Shown here in pieces: positions 9,233 to 16,433 of a stretch of DNA of 64,000 nt. The notes under the pieces are model-generated. The model was not told the origin of the DNA, made no database searches, and saw only the letters and a list, made by a program, of their open reading frames with translations. Origin of the DNA: Streptomyces bauhiniae (GTDB lineage Bacteria; Actinomycetota; Actinomycetes; Streptomycetales; Streptomycetaceae); NCBI RefSeq assembly GCF_004784475.1, contig NZ_SRRT01000002.1, positions 310,001 to 374,000 on the forward strand. Reading direction: 5' to 3'. Position numbers and translations under genes: made by a program. The number at the start of each line of letters is the position of its first letter. Within the stretch, counting starts at the first letter, position 1.

Positions 9233-9610
9233 TCAGATCCGCCAGGACCGCAGCCGGTCGGCCGCGCCGTACACGTCGGCGCGGCCGTCGGTCAGGTCGC
9301 GGACGAGGTCGACGAGAGCGCCGTACGGCGGGTCGATGCCGGCGCCGCTGATGTGCAGATAGGCGACGGCGGTGGCGCAGGCGAAGCGGGCGTTGGCCGA
9401 GGGCAGCGGGCGGAGCACGGCGAGGGTGTGCAGCAGGGCGGCGGCCCGCCAGGCGGGGTCGGAGTCGACGCCGAGCCGGGGCGGGTCGACGCGGTGCCGG
9501 GCGACGGCGGCGACCAGGGCGGAGAAGTCGTCCACCGAGGGCTGTTCGGGCAGGACGTCCTCATGACGCTGGAGCAGCCAGGGGACGTCGATGTGGATGA
9601 CGGGGGCCAT
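9233..9610 (-). CDS. Fic/Doc-family toxin-like protein with altered Fic motif
   Basis: 125 aa, the size of Doc toxins. The C-terminal half has the Fic core fold pattern, RPLPSANARFACATAVAYLH, aligned with the Doc/Fic signature HxFx(D/A)xNxR. The Asn and Arg that hold the nucleotide phosphates are kept, but the catalytic His position reads Arg and the Phe reads Leu. It follows the antitoxin gene by 6 bases on the same strand. Classical Doc phosphorylates EF-Tu and Fic proteins add AMP; with the His replaced, catalysis here is doubtful. It could be an attenuated toxin or a subfamily with a different mechanism. ATG start. Confidence 0.72.
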   Translation of the reverse strand: MAPVIHIDVPWLLQRHEDVLPEQPSVDDFSALVAAVARHRVDPPRLGVDSDPAWRAAALLHTLAVLRPLPSANARFACATAVAYLHISGAGIDPPYGALVDLVRDLTDGRADVYGAADRLRSWRI

Positions 9611-9616
9611 CGCCGG

Positions 9617-9859
9617 TCAGGCGGCCTCTCCCCTGGCCGGAACGGCCTCGTCGTCGGGGAAGGCGGCGGCGAACTCCTCGGCGTGCGCGGTGAAGAAGGC
9701 CCGGAACGTCTCCGCGCCCTCCTTCAGCGCCCGGTGCCGGGCGATGTCCGCCGCGGCCGCCTCCCGCACCAGGGCCTTCATCGACGTACCGCGTTCCTTG
9801 GCGATCTGCCGCAGGTCCGCTAGTTCGCGCTCGCTGAACTCCACGTTGAGAGCTGGCAT
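9617..9859 (-). CDS. Ribbon-helix-helix antitoxin of the Fic/Doc-like toxin
   Basis: 80 aa. The N-terminal 45 residues (MPALNVEFSERELADLRQIA onward, with KERGTSMKALVREAA) fit a ribbon-helix-helix DNA-binding fold: a short strand, then two helices. The acidic, Phe-rich C-terminus (TFRAFFTAHAEEFAAAF) is the likely toxin-neutralising segment. The much longer open frame upstream is antisense to the multicopper oxidase gene, so the ATG at 9857-9859 was chosen; it matches the compact size of such antitoxins. It is expected to repress its own operon, and a perfect inverted repeat lies 10 bases upstream at 9870-9884. Confidence 0.8.
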   Translation of the reverse strand: MPALNVEFSERELADLRQIAKERGTSMKALVREAAAADIARHRALKEGAETFRAFFTAHAEEFAAAFPDDEAVPARGEAA

Positions 9860-9869
9860 GCCCTCAACG

Positions 9870-9884
9870 GTACCGCGAGGGTAC
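9870..9884. promoter_or_regulatory. Candidate autoregulatory operator of the toxin-antitoxin pair
   Basis: A perfect inverted repeat GTACC-N5-GGTAC lies 10 bases upstream of the antitoxin start. Its position in the leader of an operon whose first product is a ribbon-helix-helix protein fits a self-repression site. Assignment is by position and symmetry only. Confidence 0.45.
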
Positions 9885-10021
9885 TCACCCGTAAATCGAG
9901 CCAGATCAGCCACCCGCTCCCCCGGTACCTGGCGCCCCGGACCCCTCGCCGGGCCGACACCAGCAGACGCGCCGCCCCCAGATCCATCACATATGAGCAC
10001 AAAAAGTGTCTTATTTCCTTC

Positions 10022-11647
10022 ATGCATACACCTTCGCGGCGTACTCTCCTCCGCGTCCCGCTCGCTGCCGCGGGCGCGGGACTCCTGGCCGCCTGCTCCG
10101 ACTCGGGCCCCCGGCCCCGGCCCGGACCGCGCGGCACGATGATGGCGGCGGGGAACTTCGTCCCGCCGGGGCCCGCGGGTTACGTCGAACCGTCGGGTCC
10201 GGAGGTCCGGGCCGCCGAGCGGCGGCGCGGATCGGGCCGGGTGCGCATGTACTCGCTCACGGCTGGCGAGACCACGCTGGACCTGGGCGGCCGGTCCGTG
10301 CGCACCTGGGCGTACCAGGACGCGCTGCCCGGACCGCTGGTGCGGGCGACCGCCGGTGACGTGCTGAGCATCACGCTCGCCAACCGGCTCCCGGAGACCA
10401 CCACCCTCCACTCGCACGGCGTCCGGCTGCGCTGCGACATGGACGGCGCGCCGGGTCTCACCCAGGACGCCATCCCGGCCGGGATGGACTTCAACTACCG
10501 CTTCACCGTCGCCGACCCCGGCACCTACCTGCTGCACAGCCACGTCGGCATGCAGCCGGACCGGGGCCTGTACGCGCCGCTCGTGGTGGACGATCCCCAC
10601 GAGCCGCTGAAGTACGACAAGGAGTGGGTGGTCGTCCTCGACGACTGGGTGGACGGTGTGGACGGCTCCACCCCGGAGAAGGTGCTGCGGCAGCTCAAGC
10701 CGGGCGGCGGCATGGCGATGATGGGCCCCCAGCACCCGGCCCGCCCGACCGCCCACCCGCACGAGCCCCCGATGTCGGCCATGCCCGACCCGCCGAAGAA
10801 CACCGGCCCCAACCGCATGCTGCACGGGCCGAAGAGCCGCATCCTGGACGGGGTCGGCGGCAACGTCTCGTACCCCATCTACCTGATCAACGGGCGCCGG
10901 CCGGGCGCGCCGACCTCGTTCAAGTGCCGTCCCGGCGAGCGGGTGCGGCTGCGCATCATCAACGCGGGCTCGGACACCGCCTTCCGGGTGGCGCTCGGCG
11001 GCCACAAGCTGACGGTGACGCACACCGACGGCTACCCGGTCCAGCACCGGGAGACGGACGCGCTGCTGGTCGGCATGGCGGAGCGGTACGACGTGCTGAT
11101 CACGGCCAAGGACGGGGTGTTCCCGCTGGTCGCGGTGGCCGAGGGCAAGAGCGGTCAGGCGCTCGCGGTGCTCCGTACCGACAACGGCAGAACCGTTCCT
11201 CCTGCGGATGTGAAGCTGCCGGAGCTGGACCGCGAGGTGCTCCCGGCGCGCCGTCTGGTGCCCGCCGACTCCGTCGCCCTGGACCACCGCGAGCCGGACC
11301 GCGAGATGCGCATCAGGGTCACCGGCACCATGGCGAAGTACGACTGGGGCTTCGACCACAAGCAGTACGACGTGCGCGAACGGCACGCGGTGCGGGCCGG
11401 GGAGCGGGTGCGGATGACCCTGATCAACGCCACCGACATGTGGCACCCGCTGCATCTGCACGGCCACACCTTCGCGCTGACCGGCCTCGACGCGGTGGGC
11501 GCCCGCAAGGACACCGCCGTGGTGCTCCCGCACCGCAAGCTGGTCATCGACTTCGACGCCGACAACCCCGGTCTGTGGATGCTGCACTGCCACAACCAGT
11601 ACCACTCGGAGAGCGGCATGATGACGGTGCTCGGCTACAAGAAGTGA
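10022..11647 (+). CDS. Exported multicopper oxidase (Tat lipoprotein)
   Basis: 541 aa three-cupredoxin-domain oxidase that couples oxidation of phenolics, Cu(I) or another donor to reduction of O2 to water. The N-terminus has a twin-arginine signal (SRRTLLR) followed by a lipobox (LLAAC), so it should be exported folded and anchored outside. All four copper-ligand blocks are present: TTLHSHGV, YLLHSHVGM, MWHPLHLHGHTF and MLHCHNQYHSESGMM. The last supplies the Cys and His of the type 1 copper and a Met axial ligand. A Met/His-rich insert at about residues 225-265 resembles copper-tolerance oxidases. No clear ribosome site precedes the ATG, so a leaderless message is possible. Confidence 0.9.
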   Translation: MHTPSRRTLLRVPLAAAGAGLLAACSDSGPRPRPGPRGTMMAAGNFVPPGPAGYVEPSGPEVRAAERRRGSGRVRMYSLTAGETTLDLGGRSVRTWAYQDALPGPLVRATAGDVLSITLANRLPETTTLHSHGVRLRCDMDGAPGLTQDAIPAGMDFNYRFTVADPGTYLLHSHVGMQPDRGLYAPLVVDDPHEPLKYDKEWVVVLDDWVDGVDGSTPEKVLRQLKPGGGMAMMGPQHPARPTAHPHEPPMSAMPDPPKNTGPNRMLHGPKSRILDGVGGNVSYPIYLINGRRPGAPTSFKCRPGERVRLRIINAGSDTAFRVALGGHKLTVTHTDGYPVQHRETDALLVGMAERYDVLITAKDGVFPLVAVAEGKSGQALAVLRTDNGRTVPPADVKLPELDREVLPARRLVPADSVALDHREPDREMRIRVTGTMAKYDWGFDHKQYDVRERHAVRAGERVRMTLINATDMWHPLHLHGHTFALTGLDAVGARKDTAVVLPHRKLVIDFDADNPGLWMLHCHNQYHSESGMMTVLGYKK

Positions 11648-11670
11648 GCCGGGCCGCGTGAGTGACCCCG

Positions 11671-11691
11671 GACCCGCCCCGGTGGCGGGTC
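11671..11691. terminator. Bidirectional terminator hairpin between convergent genes
   Basis: A perfect 8-bp stem, GACCCGCC / GGCGGGTC, with a five-base loop lies between the multicopper oxidase and the sigma gene. It overlaps the sigma stop codon. There is no T-tract, as is usual in Streptomyces. Confidence 0.55.
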
Positions 11692-12238
11692 AGTGGGCGC
11701 GCAGCCAGGGCCGGACCAGCCTGCGGGCCTCGTGCAGCCGGGACTTCAGGGTGCCGAGCGGAATGCCCGCGCGTTCGGCGGCCTCGGCGTACTCCAGTTG
11801 GCACAGGTCGCGGTAGACCAGCGGGGCGACCAGGTGCGGGTGCTCGCGCTCCAGCCGGTCCAGCGCCTCCAGCAGGTCGATCCGGGAGCCCGCGATGACG
11901 CTGGTGGTGCGCGGGTCGGCGGGTTCCGGCACCTCGGCGGGGGCGGGCTGTTCGGCGGCCCGCCGCTTCAGCTCGCGGTACTTCTGCCGGCAGCAGTTGG
12001 CGACGACCGTGTAGAGCCAGGTGCTGAAGCGGCTGCGGCCCTCGAAGCCGCCGATGTGCCGGGCCACCTGGAGCAGTACGTCCTGGGCGGCCTCCTCGGC
12101 GTCCTCCCGGCAGGGCAGGAAGCGCCCGCAGCGGCGCACCACCTCCGGCCGCAGCTCGGTCAGCAGCCGGTCCAGGGCCGCCCGGTCGCCCGCGGCCGCC
12201 AGGCGGGCCAGCTCCTCGGCCGTCGCGGCGTCCGGCAC
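11690..12238 (-). CDS. ECF-type RNA polymerase sigma factor
   Basis: 182 aa. Region 2 lies at about residues 20-90, with DAEEAAQDVLLQVARHI and the promoter-melting segment FSTWLYTVVANCCRQKYREL. After an Ala/Pro-rich linker, region 4 lies at about 122-180 (LDRLEREHPHLVAPLVYRDL and a helix-turn-helix YAEAAERAGIPLGTLKSRLH). GTG start with GAGAGGAGAG at good spacing. It is divergent from the Ser/Thr kinase, with only 47 bases between start codons, so the two are probably linked functionally. No anti-sigma gene is adjacent; the kinase may take that control role (inference). Confidence 0.92.
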   Translation of the reverse strand: MPDAATAEELARLAAAGDRAALDRLLTELRPEVVRRCGRFLPCREDAEEAAQDVLLQVARHIGGFEGRSRFSTWLYTVVANCCRQKYRELKRRAAEQPAPAEVPEPADPRTTSVIAGSRIDLLEALDRLEREHPHLVAPLVYRDLCQLEYAEAAERAGIPLGTLKSRLHEARRLVRPWLRAH

Positions 12239-12285
12239 GTCGGCTCTCCTCTCGAAGTCGATCTCGGGCCAGGCATGATAGTCGT

Positions 12286-13653
12286 ATGCATTCCCCGGAG
12301 CGGATCGGCCGGTACCGCCTGCGACAGCGCCTGGGCAGCGGCGCGTTCGCCACGGTGTGGCTCGCCCACGACGACGAACTGGACGCCCTGGTGGCGGTCA
12401 AGGTGCTCGCCGACAACTGGTCCCACCGCCTCGATGTGCGCGAGCGCTTCCTCTCCGAGGCCCGGCTGCTGCGCCGGGCGGGGTCCAGCCGGGTGGTGCA
12501 GGTCTACGACATCGGTGAACTGGACGACGGCAGGCCGTACTTCGTCATGGAGTACGCCGACGGGGGCACCCTCGCCGACCTCGGCGCCGACGGCCCACTG
12601 CCGGTGCCCGAGGCGCTGGAGCTGACGGCGCTGGCCGCGCGGGGCGCCGCCGCGCTGCACGAGGCGGGGATCGTGCACCGGGACATCAAGCCGGTCAACC
12701 TGCTGCTGCGCACCGCCCCGGACGGCGGGCGCCGGCTGCTGCTGGCCGACCTGGGGCTGGCCAAGAGCCTGGCGCAGGCGTCGGCGCTGACCCTGGCTGC
12801 GGGCTCGGCGGGCTACCAGCCCCCGGAGCAGGCCGAGCCGGGCGCGGGCATCGACGAGCGCGCCGACGTCTACAGCCTGGGCGCGGTGGGCTACGAGCTG
12901 CTCACCGGCACCGTGCCGGGCCCGCCGGGCAAGGCCGTACCGCCCAGCCGTCTGCGGTCGGACCTGGACCCCGGCGTGGAGCGGGCGGTGCTGCGGGCGC
13001 TGGAGCCGGACCGCGAGCGGCGCTGGCCCTCCGCGCGGGCGTTCGCCGACGAACTGGACCGGCTGGCGGCGGCCCCCGCCCGGCAGGGGTGGTCCGGCCG
13101 CAGGCGCGCGCTCCTCGCCGTGGCGGCCGCGATCGCCCTGGTGGCGGCCGGAAGCGTGACGGCGCTGGTGCTGCACCGGCCCGCCGGGGGCACCGACGCG
13201 GCGCGGGTACGGGACGCCTCCGGGCGGATCTCCGTCCAGGTGCCCGCCGGCTGGGACCGGGAGCTGCGCGACTCCGGGTGGGACCCGCGCGCCCTCGGGC
13301 TGTCCGGCGGCAAGGAGCCGGGGCTGGTGGTCGCGGACGACCTGTCCCGCTGGTCCGACCTCGGTGCGCCGGTGAACGGGGTGTTCGTCGGTGTGGGCGA
13401 GGGGGATCTCACCGGGCGGGTGGACGCGCTGGCGCACTCCGGGTGCCGGGGCGCGGACCGGCGTGCGTTCACCGGGTCCGGCTGGCGGGGCACGGTGCGG
13501 GTGTGGAGCGGCTGCGCGGGCGGGGGCTCGGTCACGGAGTCCGCCTTGCGCCCCTCGGACGGCGCGCACGGCCCGCAGGTGTACGTACAGGTGCGCCAGC
13601 ACGGCGACCCGGACGCCACCGACGGCATACTCCGCTCGCTCCGGGTCACCTGA
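12286..13653 (+). CDS. Membrane-anchored Ser/Thr protein kinase (PknB-like)
   Basis: 455 aa. The kinase domain spans about 8-268: glycine loop LGSGAFATVWLA, catalytic Lys in VAVKVLA, catalytic loop IVHRDIKPVNLLL, and DLG in place of DFG (LADLGLAK), as in some bacterial kinases. A single membrane helix (about 277-300) leads to an external domain of about 155 residues with a Cys pair and no PASTA repeats. The external part starts ISVQVPAGWDREL, a module seen in other actinomycete kinases. No ribosome site is visible; a CATGAT hexamer at 12274-12279 sits where a -10 would be for a leaderless message. It is divergent from the ECF sigma gene. Confidence 0.92.
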   Translation: MHSPERIGRYRLRQRLGSGAFATVWLAHDDELDALVAVKVLADNWSHRLDVRERFLSEARLLRRAGSSRVVQVYDIGELDDGRPYFVMEYADGGTLADLGADGPLPVPEALELTALAARGAAALHEAGIVHRDIKPVNLLLRTAPDGGRRLLLADLGLAKSLAQASALTLAAGSAGYQPPEQAEPGAGIDERADVYSLGAVGYELLTGTVPGPPGKAVPPSRLRSDLDPGVERAVLRALEPDRERRWPSARAFADELDRLAAAPARQGWSGRRRALLAVAAAIALVAAGSVTALVLHRPAGGTDAARVRDASGRISVQVPAGWDRELRDSGWDPRALGLSGGKEPGLVVADDLSRWSDLGAPVNGVFVGVGEGDLTGRVDALAHSGCRGADRRAFTGSGWRGTVRVWSGCAGGGSVTESALRPSDGAHGPQVYVQVRQHGDPDATDGILRSLRVT

Positions 13654-13840
13654 TCGGGGGGAACCCCCGTCCGGCGTGGCGGGGAGGCCCCGCCGAGCGG
13701 AGACTTTTCCGGGCGCGGAAGTTTTTTCCTCCTCGTCCGAACTTTTCCGCCGGACGGCGCATCGGAAGCTGTGACGGCGCATCCGGCGCCGACGGCACGC
13801 GGACCCCGCGGGCCGTGGATTACAGGGAGGCTTGTGCGAC

Positions 13841-14545
13841 ATGGCGAACTCATCCCCGGCCAGGCGGCGCGGGACCCTGCTCGTGGGCTCCGCCGCCGTA
13901 CTGGGCTTCCTGACCGCCTGCGGCAACGGCGACGTGGGCGCGGCCCCGGCGAAGACGGTGTCCGGCTCGGCGGCCCCCGCGACCGAGACCTCGGCCCCGG
14001 CCGAGTCCACCGGCTCGCCCGACCCCGCCGACACGCCGTCGCCGGTGACCCAGAGCGGGGGCACCACGAACCCCAGCTCGGCGCCGGACACGGCGACGAA
14101 GACCGTCAAGCCCGACAGCGCGAAGAGCACGCGCTGCCACACCTCGGAGCTGCGGGCGGCCGTGGGCCGCAACGATCCGGGCGCCGGGCAGGAGAACTTC
14201 CCCGTCGTCCTCACCAACAAGTCGTCCCGCACCTGCACCCTGCGCGGCTATCCGGGCGCGGCCTTCGTGAACGCCTCCGGCACCCAGCTCGGCCCCGACC
14301 CGCAGCGCACCTCGGGCTCCCCGGTGACGGTCACGCTGCGCCCCGGCCAGAGCGCCTGGGCCGGGCTGACCTTCTCCAACCCGCAGATCAGCGGCGCGAA
14401 GACGGCGAAGCCGGCCTCGCTGGTCATCACCCCGCCCGATGAGCGGGACCCGCTGAAGGTGACCTGGACGGGCGGCGCGGTGCCGGTCTCCGGGAACTCC
14501 TCCTCGGTCCGCCTGACCGTCTTCGCCCCCGGTTCGGGCGCCTGA
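13841..14545 (+). CDS. DUF4232 domain lipoprotein
   Basis: 234 aa. The signal peptide ends in a lipobox (FLTAC, Cys about 24), so the protein should be lipid-anchored outside the membrane. A low-complexity Thr/Pro/Ser/Ala linker (about 35-95) leads to a DUF4232 domain starting TRCHTSELRAAVGRNDPGAG, with two Cys pairs and an immunoglobulin-like beta pattern. The ATG at 13841 was preferred to a TTG at 13832 because GGGAGG at 13825-13830 is 10 bases from the ATG and only one base from the TTG. It follows the kinase, so an envelope context fits. Function of DUF4232 is unknown. Confidence 0.88.
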   Translation: MANSSPARRRGTLLVGSAAVLGFLTACGNGDVGAAPAKTVSGSAAPATETSAPAESTGSPDPADTPSPVTQSGGTTNPSSAPDTATKTVKPDSAKSTRCHTSELRAAVGRNDPGAGQENFPVVLTNKSSRTCTLRGYPGAAFVNASGTQLGPDPQRTSGSPVTVTLRPGQSAWAGLTFSNPQISGAKTAKPASLVITPPDERDPLKVTWTGGAVPVSGNSSSVRLTVFAPGSGA

Positions 14546-14556
14546 CCTGACACGAC

Positions 14557-14600
14557 GGTGCGCCGGGTCCCGGTCGGCCCGGCGCACCGGGTTCTGTTTT
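14557..14600 (+). terminator. Rho-independent terminator after the DUF4232 lipoprotein gene
   Basis: A perfect 11-bp stem, GGTGCGCCGGG / CCCGGCGCACC, has a 10-base loop and is followed by GTTCTGTTTT. It separates the lipoprotein gene from the permease gene. Confidence 0.8.
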
Positions 14601-14638
14601 CATGAGCGGGCACATCACCACCGGTCCGGAGGATCGCC

Positions 14639-15892
14639 CTGAACACCCCGCTCGCCGAGGCCCTGTCGGCCGTCCTGCTCGTCGCCGTCCTCGCCTGGGC
14701 GGTGGTACGGCCCTTCGGCCGGTCCGAGGCGGTCCTCGCGGTGCCCGCCGCCGGGATCGCCATCCTCACCGGCGCCATCTCCCTGGACCACGCGCGCGAC
14801 GAGGTGGCCCGGCTGGGCCCGGTGGTCGGCTTCCTGGCCGCGGTGCTCGTCCTGGCCCACTTCTGCGACGTGGAGGGCCTGTTCCGGGCCTGCGGGGCGT
14901 GGATGGCCCGCTGGTCGCGGGGGCGGCCGGTACGGCTGCTGACGGCGGTGTTCGCGCTGGCGTCGGTGATCACCGCCGTACTGAGCCTGGACGCGACGAT
15001 CGTGCTGCTCACCCCGGTGGTGTTCGCCACGGCGGCCCGCTCCGGCGTGCGCCCAAAGCCGCACGTCTACGCCTGCACCCATCTGTCGAACACGGCGTCA
15101 CTGCTGCTGCCGGTGTCCAATCTGACGAACCTGCTGGCCTTCGCGGCGAGCGGACTGTCCTTCACCCGGTTCGCGGCGCTGATGGCGCTGCCGTGGCTGG
15201 CCGCGATCGCGGTGGAGTACGCGGTGTTCCGGCGCTTCTTCCGCCGCGACCTGTCGGCGGCGGCGCCGGCCGCGCGGGACACCGGCGAGGAGCCGCCGCT
15301 GCCGGTGTTCGCGCTGGTGACCGTGGGCTGCACGCTCGCCGGGTTCGTGGTGGCGTCGGCGTTCGGCGTCGATCCGGCGTGGGCGGCAGCGGCGGGCGCG
15401 CTGGTCATGGCCGGGCGGGCCGTGCTGCGGCGGCAGGCGACCCCGCTGTCCGTGGTGCGGGCGGCCGCGCCGCCGTTCCTGGCCTTCGTGCTGGCGCTGG
15501 GCGTGGTGGTGCGGGCGGTCGTGGACAACGGTCTCTCGGACGCGCTCGGGCACCTGCTGCCGTCGGGGAGCGGGCTGCTCGCGCTGCTGGGGATCGCCGC
15601 GCTGGCCGCCGTACTGGCCAACCTGATCAACAACCTGCCCGCCGTGCTGGTGCTGCTGCCGCTGGCCGCGCCGGGCGGGGCGGGCGCGGTGCTGGCGGTG
15701 CTGCTGGGCGTGAACATCGGCCCGAACCTCACCTACGCCGGTTCGCTGGCCACCCTGCTGTGGCGGCGGATCGTGCACCAGCACGACGAGGGCGTGGACC
15801 TCGGGGAGTTCACCCGGCTGGGTCTGATCGCCGTGCCCTCGGCGCTGGCGGTGTCGGTGGTGGCACTGTGGGGGGCGCTGCGGCTCTTCTGA
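14639..15892 (+). CDS. SLC13/ArsB-like permease with a CTG start codon
   Basis: 417 aa multi-pass permease of the ArsB/CitMHS superfamily. Hallmarks are the two helical hairpins around LSLDATIVLLTPVVF and LINNLPAVLVLLPLAA, plus the repeated SNxTN-type motif (PVSNLTNLLAF). The substrate may be arsenite or an organic anion. The first GTG in frame is at 14702, but that would remove most of the first membrane helix. The in-frame CTG at 14639 has GGAGG six bases upstream and restores the N-terminus LNTPLAEALSAVLLVAVLAW. CTG is therefore the likely start. No arsenic-resistance genes are adjacent. Confidence 0.85.
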   Translation: MNTPLAEALSAVLLVAVLAWAVVRPFGRSEAVLAVPAAGIAILTGAISLDHARDEVARLGPVVGFLAAVLVLAHFCDVEGLFRACGAWMARWSRGRPVRLLTAVFALASVITAVLSLDATIVLLTPVVFATAARSGVRPKPHVYACTHLSNTASLLLPVSNLTNLLAFAASGLSFTRFAALMALPWLAAIAVEYAVFRRFFRRDLSAAAPAARDTGEEPPLPVFALVTVGCTLAGFVVASAFGVDPAWAAAAGALVMAGRAVLRRQATPLSVVRAAAPPFLAFVLALGVVVRAVVDNGLSDALGHLLPSGSGLLALLGIAALAAVLANLINNLPAVLVLLPLAAPGGAGAVLAVLLGVNIGPNLTYAGSLATLLWRRIVHQHDEGVDLGEFTRLGLIAVPSALAVSVVALWGALRLF

Positions 15893-15923
15893 CGGGGTGG
15901 CGTGGATGCGAGGAGGACATCGG

Positions 15924-16415
15924 ATGCGTGCGGTCGTCTGGCTCGTCGAGGGCACCTGGCCCGCCTGTGTGGACGCGGTGCGCGTGCACGCCCCGCACGC
16001 CCGTGAGGTGGTGCTGCTCCATGTGTCGGGCTCCGAGGTGCCCGGTGTGGCGCACGGCGCGTTCGCGGGGCTGATGGGGCGCGGGCGGGCCTGGGAGGCC
16101 GATCCGGGCGACCGTCTCCAGGCCCTCGGCGACGGCTCGGCGGCGGAGCTGCTGGACGCGGCCGCCGAACGGCTGGGCCGACCCTGTGTACGCGAGGAGC
16201 GGTCGGGCCGGCCGGAGCGCGAGGTGGTCGCGGCGGCCGAGGGCGCGGGCCTGCTCGTCCTGGCCCGTGACGGCGACCGCTCCCGCCTCGGCCCCCACAG
16301 CCTGGGCCCGGCCGCGCGCTTCATCGTCGACCACGCGCCCTGCCCGGTGCTCCTGGTGTGGCCCGAACAGGCGCCGGGCCTGGGCACGATCCCGCCCCCG
16401 CCGCACCACCGCTGA
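15924..16415 (+). CDS. Universal stress protein (UspA-like) domain protein
   Basis: 163 aa single-domain USP-like fold: it begins MRAVVWLVEGTWPAC, has an alternating alpha/beta pattern, and ends with SLGPAARFIVDHAPCPVLLV, which matches the phosphate-binding and final-strand region of UspA proteins. The ATG at 15924 has AGGAGG seven bases upstream; an in-frame ATG at 15903 lies ahead of that site and was rejected. It follows the permease by 31 bases, so they are probably co-transcribed. The G-2x-G-9x-G(S/T) ATP motif is only partly kept, so nucleotide binding is uncertain. Confidence 0.8.
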   Translation: MRAVVWLVEGTWPACVDAVRVHAPHAREVVLLHVSGSEVPGVAHGAFAGLMGRGRAWEADPGDRLQALGDGSAAELLDAAAERLGRPCVREERSGRPEREVVAAAEGAGLLVLARDGDRSRLGPHSLGPAARFIVDHAPCPVLLVWPEQAPGLGTIPPPPHHR

Positions 16416-16433
16416 GGTGACGGCTCAGCGGTG
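16407..16433. terminator. Bidirectional terminator overlapping two convergent stop codons
   Basis: A perfect 10-bp stem, CACCGCTGAG / CTCAGCGGTG, with a seven-base loop encloses the stop codons of the USP gene and of the second lectin-fusion gene. Confidence 0.6.

Noticed and set aside
10003..10018. Imperfect palindrome CAC-N5-GTG before the multicopper oxidase
   Set aside because: Three-base arms are too short to claim a copper-repressor site.
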